NCBI GenBank assembly: GCA_015680685.1
Contig: MNCI01037900.1
Coordinates: forward strand, 625,277-656,122
Direction of reading: 5' to 3'
DNA from: Gnetum montanum
Taxonomy: Eukaryota; Streptophyta; Gnetopsida; Gnetales; Gnetaceae
DNA: 30,846 bases
Positions within the stretch are counted from its first letter, which is position 1, and every line of letters starts with the position of its first letter. Shown piece after piece: positions 20,746 to 30,696 of this stretch. A program made the position numbers and the translations under genes. Under the pieces are notes generated by a model. It was not told the DNA's origin. It made no database searches and saw only the letters and a list, made by a program, of their open reading frames with translations.

Positions 20746-20753
20746 GTTACTTT

Positions 20754-20839
20754 ATATGTATAAAAAATCTCATAAATGTTTAGAAAATATAATTTTCTTA
20801 GTGAGAAATAGTGTATTTATAATTATCTTTTATACATAT
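20754..20839. repeat. Small foldback (86 bases)
   Basis: ATATGTATAAAAAAT at 20754-20768 is the inverted match (14 of 15) of 20825-20839. A second palindrome, AGAAAATATAATTTTCT, lies between them. It could be a small MITE-like foldback or a chance AT-rich hairpin. No target duplication was identified. Confidence 0.4.
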
Positions 20840-22024
20840 GAATTAGCCAAGAGCTTCTTCTAACTTTTGATTGTTCTTCAAGGTTTGATTGCTAGACTCG
20901 TTAATAAGTTTGATGTAAATAAATATACTTATACATCCTCTCTCCCTCTACCCCTTTTCCATTTTTCATATGTCCTCTTAGTCCAATTTAGGTTTTCAAT
21001 GTTTATTCAAGGTGTTTGTAAAATATCAATCTCTAGCATAAATGACAATTCAAAAATACCATAAAATATTAAAAGAACAAATTGAATTGAGAGGGTGTAA
21101 GAAATATGAAGAGATAGAGGGAGATATAATAGTACATTAGTTTGTATTGAACTTGTTACATTGTCCAAAGTTAACAAAGCTTGTTTATGCAATGCTAATT
21201 GGCAAATTTTTTAAACATATTTATTGGCACTACTAAAAAAATCATATAGAAGCTAATATTTTAAAATAATGTTTCAAATCATTCACTAATATCAAAAAAA
21301 CTAAATAAAGGAATTAAATTACAATTTTCCTAAAATTATTCATTGCATTATTTTTAGAAAGTAAGGTATTTTAACATTGCAATTTTTATAGATTTGTTGT
21401 AAAATCTTAATTGAGTTAAGAATTTTTTTTTTGTATTTTAAATTAATCTCTATAGTTATGTTACACACACAAGTAGCATAGTTCTATTGAAATAACCCTC
21501 CTTGAGAAGTCTACTTTCTAATATCCCATCTTCTCCACCTTTTCATCCAATGTGATACATAGAATTTTGTAATCATAAGTTAAAAGAAAAGTTCATTGTA
21601 GATTTTTGCATAGCAAAGATGAAGATGGCCATAATGGTAGGAGGCTTCTCTAATGTAGACTTCAAATACCAAATTTAATAAAATTTCACTAAGTCAGTGA
21701 TTGAAAAGCTTGTAAAAAATAGCTAAATTAAAAAAATTTATTTGCTTTTTTTGGTGGAAAAAAGTCTTCATTACATTCTAATTTTTTCACTCAAATTCTT
21801 CCAAAATACCAATATCAACCTTTCTAAAAAAATTTCTTATATTTTATTAAATGCTTTGATTATCATAAGCTTGTAACATATTTTTTTTAAAAAAAATTTA
21901 AAAATTAATAATTTATAAAAGCATGAATTTATTATTATCATATTATCATCTTAACCTTTATCCTAGTTACATAAGAATGACTATATAAATTATTTCCCAT
22001 AATTCAATTCTATTAAAAGCCAAA
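20840..22024. other. AT-rich region without recognisable genes
   Basis: This is very AT-rich with many homopolymer runs. The short open frames (for example 20867-21064) are low-complexity and resemble no family. Between about 21900 and 22024 it may include sequence beyond the LINE tail. Confidence 0.5.
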
Positions 22025-22119
22025 TAAATATTTTTTTAATAAAAAAAAAAGAAAACCCAAATCTATATAGGCTAGGGCACAAATAACCAACAAAAAATAC
22101 AAATTACAGAAGATTGGAA

Positions 22120-23895
22120 ATATCATGCCTCTTATCATCTAGATGAAATAGAAATAAGATAGCTAGTCTTAAAGCACATTGTTGTAAGAAAAATTAATTT
22201 GTGCTAGCTCCACTAAGATGAAATGTCCAAAATGAATATTAGGTAAATGCTAGTTTCTCCATGCATGAAATGCTATTATGTTAGAACTTAAAATGATGGT
22301 CAATAAAAAAGTAGGAATTATGGAAAAGACAACATAGGTAAAAACCACTAGGGAGCAATGCTTTGTTCTTGTACCATTTCCATCTTTCTAGAGCAACAAC
22401 CAATTAATAAGAATAGAATTTAATATGACAATAGCAAACATTGAAAGTCCACTCAAGAAATGAAAATGATATCAAAAGTTTTAAGCATGTGAACAATGAA
22501 ACAATGCATGATCCATAAGTTCTCTATATGAAAATGATCACATTTATTATCAAGAGTTATGCCTCTTCAAAATAATTCTACTTTAGTAAGTAATGCTTCC
22601 TACAAACATTTATTTATGAAGAGATGATGACATGGTATGTAAAATCTTCTCCACCAGTAGTAATAATGAGGTTAAATTTCATATGCTGCAAGGGATTATT
22701 ACATTGTAGTTAACTAAAAGCATCTTTCATTGTCCCAATAGATATAGAAATATTCCCTAGAAACCATTCTTTGATTTTTTTTTTATAAACTTCATCAAGT
22801 GGTAGAGTCTGATTGTCATGTGTGAAAATAGTATGGGATACATGGCTACAATAGAGATATATATCTCTCATCACAAACATCCAAGTTTTGTCTACAGTAT
22901 ATAGTTGTTAAGAAATCTTAGCTAACAAGGCATAGTTAATAATCTACAAGAAACAAGGTCCTCAACCTCTTGCATTTATTAGAACAAAAATAGAATTCCA
23001 ACTAAACATATGCAATAAATGATCCATATTAGTGGACCATAAGAATTATCATTCTCATTTTTCCATTTTCACTGTTTGTGTCATCCACTAGTAGTTCATT
23101 ACATAGGAAGGTAGCACTTGTAATACAACCCCAAAATTTTGGAGCTCCCATCATGAAAAAGAAGTTTGGATTTCTAGCTTGAAATATGTTATGTGAATTT
23201 GTCCAAGATCTCATCCAACTGATACAATTTTTAAGGCCTCATAAAGATTGAAATGCCAAGATATTTAGTAGAAAATAAGCCTTCTTTGCATTGCATTTTA
23301 GTATACAATTCCAGGGAAACATTTTTTTAGAGTCCCAAAATTATATAATTTACTTTTAGAAAAATTAATACTCAACTTTGAAGCAAAAAAAAAAAAAAAA
23401 ACTCATTTAAGCATTTCACCATTCCATTTAAATACTTTGCTCTTCTAAATAAATTAAAAAATTATCAAAAAATTGGGAATAAGAAAATTTAGGGCATCCA
23501 TAAGCTAGATAAATACTTCCAAGTTCTTCATTTTTGTAATTTGTAATTACTACTACAAGGTCTTCCATGATCATCACAAAAAGAAATTGCAATAATGGAT
23601 CTCTTTAACATATGTCATTTTTTGCTAGAAAATATCCAATCCGTTCACCATTTAAGAGAAGAGAGAAATAAGTTTTTTTATAGCATTAAACTAATTTTTG
23701 ACACTAACGATTAGAGAAAGAAAATCATTGGAGGACACCATCCATGTAATTCCAGTCAATACAATTATAAGCTTTGTTGATATCTAGCTTAAAGGCAATA
23801 CTTGGGTATTTTTTGTAAAGAAGTTGAATGCAAAATTTCTTAGATTAATAACACTTATCTAAAATATTCCTCCCTTTAAGAAATACAAAATTAAA
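22120..23895 (-). pseudogene. LINE reverse transcriptase, palm to zf-RVT, decayed
   Basis: Continuing after LTR E, the minus strand reads NRFNFVFLKGRNILD, then AFKLDINKAYNCIDWNYM (motif A, Asp present, about 23755-23800). It continues LNGERIGYFLAKN and RDPLLQFLFVMIMEDL (motif B region). FFDN at 23461-23472 stands where YADD/FADD is expected, so one catalytic Asp is lost. SKLSINFSKSKLYNFG and STKYLGISI follow. Farther left, ALLAKISQQLYTVDKTW and the weak IENLWIMHCFIVHMLKTF fit the C-terminal zf-RVT region. Frames shift often, and a 17-base A run (23384-23400) lies within it. Confidence 0.8.
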
Positions 23896-23900
23896 CCTAT
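23896..23900 (+). repeat. Target-site duplication (left) of LTR E
   Basis: CCTAT, identical to 24798-24802 on the other side of the LTR. Five bases is the usual size for gypsy elements. Confidence 0.9.
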
Positions 23901-24024
23901 TGATGAAGCGCTAATCAGTCGATGCATCAATTGGACCACATATACGTGGCAGCGTTGATGCGGCCCCATCGACGCAGCGTCGCTGTGTCGACGAGGCCTC
24001 GTTTACGCAGCCATCTATCTTGGG

Positions 24025-24033
24025 CTATAAATA
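24025..24033 (+). promoter_or_regulatory. TATA box of LTR E
   Basis: CTATAAATA in TTGGGCTATAAATAAGAGGG, just after the palindromic U3 block. Confidence 0.8.
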
Positions 24034-24203
24034 AGAGGGTCCTTCACCTCATTTAGGCATCCTTTTTTCAATTGTAGCTAGACTCTTGCAATGTTTTTCA
24101 TAGGAGTTAGATTATTTTCCTAGTGCATGCCCGCATTGTGATGCTTGTAATTGTACGGAACCTTTATTCGAGTGTGATGTACTTGGATGCACACATGACC
24201 GGA

Positions 24204-24209
24204 AATAAA
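24204..24209 (+). terminator. Poly(A) signal of LTR E
   Basis: AATAAA in CCGGAAATAAAGATCGAG, at the same place as in LTRs B, C and D. Confidence 0.7.
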
Positions 24210-24797
24210 GATCGAGATTACTTCATCATTGTAGCATTCACTTAGTTTTAATTGTCTAGTTTAATTGTTAATTGTTATTGTTATTTATTGCCTTCTTAGT
24301 TAATATTTATTGTTTTCTTAATTAATATTTCTTTATCATCATTTACTATACTTGTTGTCAAATGTGGAATGAGTACGACTTAATCACGAGCATTTAAGTG
24401 TGACTACTTGGCAATCCAATAGCGTACCTAGGATCTGTGCTTGGTAACCCTAGTAGTAGTCATGCACGAGGTCCAAGATGTGTACAGATGATTAAGGAAC
24501 AGATGCTCATTGCACTTAGGTTAGCGTAGACTTCATTTCCTATTACTCATTAGTTTAATCAATATTATTCTCCATTGTCTCTAGGAGTAGCAGTAGTTTA
24601 GGATCACATCATACACCTCACTCTGGACTAAACCATACGTGACAAAGAAAATACTAGTCCAGGTGGGAAGACAACAAATTGCGATCAACGTGTAACGATC
24701 TAGATACCACAACTAGCCTGTCCGTGGAGTTCGACCGGATTATGCGTGAATGCTCGTATTCGTATGGTTGGGCGTAGGGATACCTAGCCACTCATCA

Positions 24798-24802
24798 CCT
24801 AT
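24798..24802 (+). repeat. Target-site duplication (right) of LTR E
   Basis: CCTAT, the second copy of the duplicated target inside the LINE RT. Confidence 0.9.
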
Positions 24803-25062
24803 TTAGGGGATATAATAGAAGGTAAGACCTTAGTAATATGATTAGCTATAAATTTTGAAATAATTTTATAGATAGGCGTGCACAAACGAAGTGGCCTATA
24901 GTCACAAATATTTATTGCTTGATTCTTTTTTGATGACAAGGCAATCCATGTAGTATTGAATTCCCCCAAAATGTAATTTTTATGCCAAAATTCAAATAAA
25001 AAATTGCAAATATCATTTCCCCCAATAAACCAAAATTTCTTAATAATAAGTATTAATACCAA
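24803..25062 (-). pseudogene. LINE reverse transcriptase, N-terminal fingers
   Basis: The minus-strand frame has GGNDICNFLFEFWHKNYIL, then NTTWIALSSKKNQAINICDY and RPLRLCTPIYKIISKFIANH, ending LPSIISPK. This is the L1-type signature 'N.T.I.LIPK......DYRPISL....YKI..K..A.RL...LP..IS'. It is interrupted by LTR E immediately after the IS-P motif. The protein would nick-prime and copy LINE RNA. Confidence 0.88.
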
Positions 25063-25075
25063 AATTTTGAATATC

Positions 25076-25593
25076 CTTCTTTATTCTTGCAAAGCAGGTA
25101 TGCTTAGGTATGAATTGATCATATTGTTTTTCTATTTTATTATTCTATTAATACCACTACTTTAACTTAATAGAGTTGAGAGTGTTTTCATGTACATGGC
25201 TAGCTATTGAAAAATAATGTAATGTTTAATTAAAAAATATTATAGTTTTTTCCAACTAAATATTAGTGAATAATTACAAAGATTATGCTAAAAAAATATT
25301 ATAATATTTTATGTCAATTATTGAACATATATTAGTAGTAGAAGGATGAAGGAACTTATACATATTATGTCAAGTTCATATACTTATGTAGAAATTATTG
25401 TTTTATGTCAATTTCTAGTTTTATTTTGTATTACCTGTATTAGATAAGTGAAGCTAGCTAGCACTTGGTATTTCGTTTTAGTAATCTCAAAGTTACATTT
25501 TTTAACTTGCTATTTATAACTTGTAGTTTGAATTTATGAAAAGAAAAGGAAAGTTGTGAGTTAAAATTTTATTTGAAAAACATGTGTGTTTTA
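25076..25593. other. AT-rich spacer, no gene seen
   Basis: This lies between the truncated LINE and the copia LTR. No domain, RNA gene or clear repeat was recognised on either strand. Confidence 0.5.
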
Positions 25594-25857
25594 TGTTGAG
25601 TGTGAAGAGTGTTATGAGAAGTATTGTAATTGAGTTATTATGCTTTGGAAGGCATTTTTTTACCTTATTTTGTCTATAACCTTTTAAAAGGAATTAATAG
25701 ACCTTGTTTTGTCTATAACTTTTTAAAAGGAATTAATAGAGCTTTGTGCTACTTCATGTAGTCTCTTATCCTTCACATTGAAGGGTTTTCCATGTAAATT
25801 TTGTTGTATGTTTTATTATTTATTATTTTCCTTATTTGCTATTTTTTGAGTAATAAT
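25594..25857 (+). repeat. Probable copia 5' LTR
   Basis: TGTTGAGTGTGAAGAG at 25594 is a plausible copia LTR start, and the PBS begins at 25858, giving about 260 bases. It contains two 39-base tandem copies (25663-25701 and 25702-25740, two differences). The 3' end lacks a clear CA, so the borders are approximate. Confidence 0.45.
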
Positions 25858-25869
25858 TGGTATCAAAGC
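25858..25869 (+). promoter_or_regulatory. Copia primer-binding site, tRNA-Met type
   Basis: TGGTATCAAAGC differs by one base from the canonical TGGTATCAGAGC complement of initiator tRNA-Met. gag starts 11 bases later. Confidence 0.9.
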
Positions 25870-25879
25870 TTTAGAGAAT

Positions 25880-26640
25880 ATGATGGAAATGAAAAAGGCT
25901 ATGAAGTTTAAAAAGTTGGATGAGAATAATTAGTACATATGGAAAATTATGATGAAAGATTACATAGTTGTAAAAGAGTTGGATTTGCTGATTTGAGGAA
26001 AAATTGCACAGCTTGTTGGTATGGAAGATTGAAAATAGGATGTTCTTGATAAAAAATGTTTTGCTGGCTCCATCAATTTTATTTGATGTTGCTAAGTGTA
26101 AAGCATGTGTAGAGCTATGACAATCTCTAGATCAATCTTATGAACAACCCTCTGATGTAAATAAAATCCATGCAAGGAAAAAGTTATTTCTCCTAAAGAT
26201 GAAGGAAGGTTTAATGATAACAAAGCATATGAGTGAATTTATTTCCATTGGTATATAGTTATGATCCTTAAAAATTAATTTAGATAAAAAAGTATTGTAT
26301 TTGTTGATATTTTGTTCTTTGCCACCAAGTTTGGGATACTCTTGTTCCAACTATCATAAATATTATAGGTAACAAATTTAAACGTTATGATGTTGTTGTC
26401 TCATTATTAAATGAAGAAACTAGGAAAGCTTCAATACAATTATAAATTCAAATAGATCAAGCATTGGCAATAGAACCAAGAGGAAGGACACAATTCAAGA
26501 ATGAGTCTACAAATTCAAATAGAGGAAGATCCAAAACATAAGGAAGAAAAGGTCCTTGATGGTATTGTAGAAAGCTAGGTCATATATGAACAAACTGTTG
26601 TTTTTTGAAAAAGAAACAAAAAGTAAAAACCTAGAAAAAA
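25880..26640 (+). pseudogene. Copia gag, decayed
   Basis: ATG at 25880 opens MMEMKKAMKFKKLDENN. IWKIMMKDYIVVKELD follows (the usual 'W...M...L....L' gag start). Next come SLDQSYEQPSDVNKIHARKK and LFLLKMKEGLMITKHMSEFI, LLIFCSLPPS, and after a frameshift SLLNEETRKASIQL. A basic stretch (GRTQFKNESTNSNRGRSK) precedes a degenerate zinc knuckle (KLGHI followed by TNC) near 26570-26600. All are landmarks of copia UBN2-type gag. There are several stops and shifts. Gag would package element RNA. Confidence 0.85.
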
Positions 26641-26659
26641 TTAATGATGATAAAGATGA

Positions 26660-27328
26660 TAAGTTTTTTGAACTAAATACTATATCTAATACTGGTGTTA
26701 TAATGATTGGTGCATGCCATGTTTGCTAATGAAGATATTTGAATTTCATATTCCAATACATCATTTCATATATGCCCTAATAAATATTTTTTTTAATTAT
26801 AAATATATTGAGAATGATTTTATATATCTTGGTTATGATAAGTTTTGTAAAATTTTGAGCATTAAAAATGTTATCATTGTAAAATCTAATGGTAACAGGT
26901 CTACATTAAATACTATAAGGCATGTTCTTCAAATTGCAATGAATTGAATTTCAAGAGGATAATTAGATAATGCAAGTTTTCTTGTAACTTTTGGTAAGTC
27001 ATCTTGGGAGATTTCTAAATGATACATGATCCTTTTGAAAGGGGAAAAGGATGAAAATTTATATATGTTGTGTACTTCTACTTAAAAAGATTTTTCTTCT
27101 TGTGTTAGTAATCAAAGTGATTTACAAATTTGGCATAGCAGGTTAGTTCATTTAAGGGAATGTGGTATAAAAATATTACAAGATAAAAATTTTATTCCAA
27201 ATTTTAAGGATGGATCTCTTGAATTTTATGACCATTAAGTTATAGGAAAACAACGTAGAGTGAATTTTAGAAAAGATCAATATTTTATGAAGGGTAAAGT
27301 ACTGAAGATGATATATTCAGATATTTTT
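26660..27328 (+). pseudogene. Copia protease remnant and GAG-pre-integrase domain
   Basis: The protease part is poorly preserved: the DSG catalytic segment is not readable, but YLGYDKFCKILSIKNV and STLNTIRHVLQ (26810-26935) fit the 'MGN...........GIG.V......L.DVRHVP' stretch. The next block is clear: LQIWHSRLVHLRECGIKILQ, DGSLEFYDH and GKQRRVNFRKDQYFMKGKVL, ending MIYSDIF at 27328. That is the GAG_pre-integrase zinc region and the first residues of integrase. The insertion of LTR C falls directly after YSDIF. Confidence 0.85.
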
Positions 27329-27903
27329 TGATGAACGGTGAGTACCCCTCTGCTTAACCATACAAATCACAAGTGTTCACGCATGATCCAATTGAATTCC
27401 ATGGATGGGACTAGTTGTGGCATCTAGATCCTTATGTCTTGATCACAGTTTATTGTCTTCCCACTTGGACTAGTGGTAGCCTTGTCACATATGGTTTAGT
27501 CTAGAGTGAGGCATATGATTCTTGATGTTATTTTGACCTTATGCTACTCTTAATGATAATAAGAAAATTAATTATCAACTAATTAATAATAGAAAGTAAA
27601 GTCTAAACTAGCCTACACGTAATAAGTATTCATTCGTAACTTTTTGTACATGTGTTGAACCTTGTGCAACTACTATTGGGATTTACCAAGCATACTGTTA
27701 TTGGGCATACCATATGATACTGCTACTGGGCTACCAATTAATTATACTTAAGCACTCGCAATTAGTCATACTCATTTTGCATAATGATGGAAGTAATAAA
27801 GAACAATAAATGATAATCATTAACTAAGGAAAATAGTAAGCATTTAAGTAATTAATAATAATAAAGCTAAGTGGATGTTGCAATGATGAAAGTAATCTCA
27901 ATC

Positions 27904-27909
27904 TTTATT
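27904..27909 (-). terminator. Poly(A) signal of LTR C
   Basis: AATAAA on the minus strand in GGCAATAAAGATTGAG, collinear with LTRs B, D and E. Confidence 0.7.
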
Positions 27910-28059
27910 GCCAAACATGTAACATGTTCAAGTACATCACACTCAAATAAGGATGTCATATAATCACTTACAATGCACTGGAAACAAACTAACAAACCTT
28001 CTCTATGTCTATGTCTAAAATCTATATAATCTCAATCCAAATTGTGCACCTCAGTGTTG

Positions 28060-28068
28060 TATTTATAG
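28060..28068 (-). promoter_or_regulatory. TATA box of LTR C
   Basis: CTATAAATA on the minus strand in CCCTATAAATACAAC. Confidence 0.75.
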
Positions 28069-28194
28069 GGTAGCATGGAAGGGAAAATATCATATCCCTA
28101 ACATCAAAGATTATGCCCCAATATTAGATACCCAATAACGCAGCTCTGGTATCAAATATTTGATATCAAAGTCCTACTAAAACATGACTCATCA

Positions 28195-28208
28195 TACTCC
28201 CACAAATG
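28195..28208 (-). promoter_or_regulatory. Polypurine tract of E4
   Basis: CATTTGTGGGAGTA on the minus strand abuts the TGATGAG start of LTR C, and the flanking sequence is homologous to that before LTR B. Confidence 0.6.
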
Positions 28209-28329
28209 AATGAAAACTTATCCTGAAGTTGAAAAAAATGAGGGATAAGTTCTTTATAAAATATTGGGAAGGCATGGGATTATTGACTAACTCTAACAAA
28301 CATACAACTAACTATTTCATGTTACAGTG

Positions 28330-30430
28330 GTGTTTTTAGAAAAAATGGACACGACATGACAAAATAACAAAATTGGGAAAGCTATGTAGTTCCTGGAGGT
28401 GGTGGCTTTTCCATTGGCCACTTCCCTTTATCATCAAGCTTTTGGAATTTGTAACAATCTAGGAGCACTTGTAACTTCTCCTCCTTTGTTCTTGGGTTAT
28501 GTACTATCTAGGTTGATGATCCGATGTGTGTTGGAGCTAGTACATCCCATGGACATGGTAGCTGCAAGAACATCTTATTAGCTTTCACATACCATGCTGT
28601 GAACTACCTCCATTCCTCCTCAAAATTCCTAGAATTTTCTCTTAATTCGTGATAATCTATTAGTCTCCTAGCTAAGATTGAAGCTACATCTCTTTGCCCA
28701 TGGTAGCGAGCCTTTATTATTTCTAGTTCCAAGTTTGCCACATGGAGTTTTTGTAGGTCATCTTTCTTAATAGTAAACTCTTTCTCATATAGAGCATAGG
28801 TGACTACTACTTTCTATTCCAATTCATTTCTAATCTGACTTTCTATTAACATGGCAAGATAAGCATAATGAAGGTTAGCTAACACCATGTACTCCTTTAA
28901 ATCCTCAATCTACAAGTTATTATTTTTCACTTCCACTTGGTGGACCAGGGCATAGCTATCCAAGATGGGCTACTAGTTAGGGTTTTATGTTGACATGGAA
29001 CTAATGCAAGCCTTTGCCTTCTAGATTTCTTTTTTGTTGATTTTCTTGTACATTCCAATTTGGTCCTAGAAGTGCTCTTTCAACTTCTTATGCTTTTTGG
29101 CCTCATTCTGCCATAGACTTCTGATGTATAGTGCATACCTTCTTTATTGAAATACTTTGGTTCTCTCTAGCCAATTTTCTTATGTCCTAATTGATCCTCA
29201 CTAGTTGCTCTCTTAATTGGTGGATACTCTCATCCAAGATGTTTTTCTACTTTCCAATGATGGTCAACCTTGCATTGTTAATAGCAAGATACTTGTTTTC
29301 CTCTTGGGTGGTGGTTAGTGCCTTCACATGAGCATATGCTTGGGCTTTAGTGGCTAAGACATTCTAAACCACTTTCTTCTTTTCTTATTCAACTAATTTA
29401 TTCTTCTCAATTAATTGACCTAGCTACTCTATTCAAAATTTCTCCAACTAGTCAAGTTTAATGAATTGGGAAGGATCCCTTCTTTTGGCCCTCAACTATT
29501 GCAATTGGTGCACCTCTAATTTTGCATATTCTTCCCTGGTCTCTACCATGACTATCTTTTCTTTGGTGGCTATGAGGTTAGATTGAACTACAGTGACATC
29601 ACTGGGGATGTCAAAGAGGGTTGTCATGACTTGCCCAGTCTGCAGTAATCTATTGAGTACATCAAGCCATAGGAGTTATCAAAGTTTCCGCTAACATTTG
29701 TGCATCTCTGGTTTTAGTTAAGTCCACCAAGGATACAACAGGCACATTAAAGGATTCTTTGATGTGGTCTATTATAACTTCTGTTGTGCCTACTACATCT
29801 TGATGCTACATGACCACAACTATGACACTTTCTCTAGTTTTGAGCACCACTTGAAAAGATGTAGCATTCCTAGAGATCTACTACAATCACTGGGCTTCTC
29901 CTCCTAATTGCAAAGAGATCTATCCCCTTGATGGATCGACAAAGATTGTCGGCTGAACAACAACATCAATGACTGGGAAGATGTTGGATTCATCCTTGCT
30001 TCCATAGCTAAGAGTTTTAGCAATTTTTTATAGATGACTCATTATAAGCTTATAATCCTATGGTAGTGATGGTGAAACTTGCGACTCTCACCATTGCTCT
30101 AGTTCTTGTTCTAGCTCCTTCTATGGTCCTTGTTCCTACTCTTCACCAAGGTCTTTCCTTGGTGTTGCTAGTTTGAGCAACTCATAGAATGAAGCATTTT
30201 GGACCCTTCTAGGAATGTCATTAGTATAACCCAGGATTACAACTCACTTGCATAGCTTCCTAATCAAGTAAGGGAATGGAAGTATCAGTTTTCCTACCTT
30301 TCTTTCCTTGAACCGTTTTTGAATCTCCAAGAAGTATAATTGGGCAAGGTTATATTTTCCCATCAAGATTCCACTTCCTTTGGCCATGTAGGTTGATGTC
30401 CTATTCATCCCTTTAGTGGGGAAGAGATGG
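28330..30430 (-). pseudogene. E4 'putative plant transposon protein' with coiled coil, decayed
   Basis: On the minus strand the right end reads HLFPTKGMNRTSTYMAKGSG, then KYNLAQLYFLEIQKRFKERK and KLILPFPYLIRKLCK. This resembles the plant transposon/Athila-type block 'G...........I.......LPFP.LI..LC'. A long low-identity stretch follows. From about 29590 to 29100 there is a probable coiled coil (VQSNLIATKEKIVMVETREE, then LGQLIEKNKLVE and ESIHQLREQLVRIN), rich in Leu, Lys and Glu. Many TAG/TGA stops break it. It occupies the place between pol and the 3' LTR, or replaces pol in a non-autonomous element. Its role is unknown. The right end is cut by LTR D. Confidence 0.5.
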
Positions 30431-30515
30431 TGATGAGACGCGATATCGCAGTAGTCGCGATATCGCATCGTCCCCTGTGATATCGCGTACGCAATATCAC
30501 GGTCCGTCGCCAAGT

Positions 30516-30524
30516 CTATAAATA
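30516..30524 (+). promoter_or_regulatory. TATA box of LTR D
   Basis: CTATAAATA in AGTCTATAAATAAGAGACGG. Confidence 0.8.
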
Positions 30525-30690
30525 AGAGACGGATCTCCCTTGTTTCCTCATCCTGAGTTAGAAGTAGGGAAACTTTGGTAGTTTGATCACTCTAGAGATA
30601 GAATATTTTCCATGTGCCCCTAGTAGGAGTACTAAAGTGAACAGATCTTTATTCGAGCAACATTGTACCTGAACACAAGTTGTGTACGGC

Positions 30691-30696
30691 AATAAA
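30691..30696 (+). terminator. Poly(A) signal of LTR D
   Basis: AATAAA in TACGGCAATAAAGACGAGC, collinear with the other LTRs. Confidence 0.7.

Larger units (their letters stand above)
23901..24797 (+). repeat. LTR E, solo LTR with 5-bp target duplication
   Basis: It starts TGATGAAG and ends CTCATCA, 897 bases, flanked on both sides by CCTAT (23896-23900 and 24798-24802). LINE coding continues on both sides and no internal element sequence is present, so this is a solo LTR left by LTR-LTR recombination. The U3 (23905-24020) is CpG-rich with palindromes such as ACGAGGCCTCGT. TATA is at 24025-24033 and AATAAA at 24204-24209. Confidence 0.95.
22025..25075 (-). mobile_element. L1-type LINE, 5'-truncated, split by LTR E
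   Basis: RT domain pieces read on the minus strand on both sides of LTR E in the correct order, so one LINE was cut by the LTR. It begins abruptly near 25075 with no endonuclease domain visible, as in 5'-truncated LINE copies. It ends leftward in A/T-rich tail-like sequence near 22025-22055. Confidence 0.8.
25594..27328 (+). mobile_element. Ty1/copia element, 5' part, broken by LTR C
   Basis: Plus-strand order is probable 5' LTR, initiator tRNA-Met PBS, gag, a protease-region remnant and the GAG-pre-integrase domain. It is cut at 27329 by LTR C within the first residues of the integrase. The rest (integrase, RT, RNase H, 3' LTR) would lie beyond E4, outside the window. Confidence 0.85.
27329..28194 (-). 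repeat. LTR C (3' LTR of E4)
   Basis: In plus sense it begins TGATGAACGG and ends ACTCATCA, 866 bases. On the minus strand the U3 has GATATC-type repeats like LTR B. TATA is at 28060-28068 and AATAAA at 27904-27909. Its U5 resembles LTR E closely. The left flank is the copia sequence, with TTTTT at 27324-27328 as the possible target duplication. Confidence 0.92.
27329..30430 (-). mobile_element. E4: gypsy element, 3' portion, minus strand
   Basis: LTR C is its 3' LTR: the bases right of it (28195-28312) match the 3' internal sequence of E3 and include a polypurine tract. The interior to 30430 encodes a decayed non-pol protein on the minus strand. LTR D, in opposite orientation, interrupts it at 30431, and the rest lies outside the window. 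Confidence 0.65.

Noticed and set aside
22800-23400. Minus frame 23029-23214 as a separate gene
   Set aside because: It falls inside the LINE C-terminal region; the frame is a fragment of the decayed LINE or a shadow of it.
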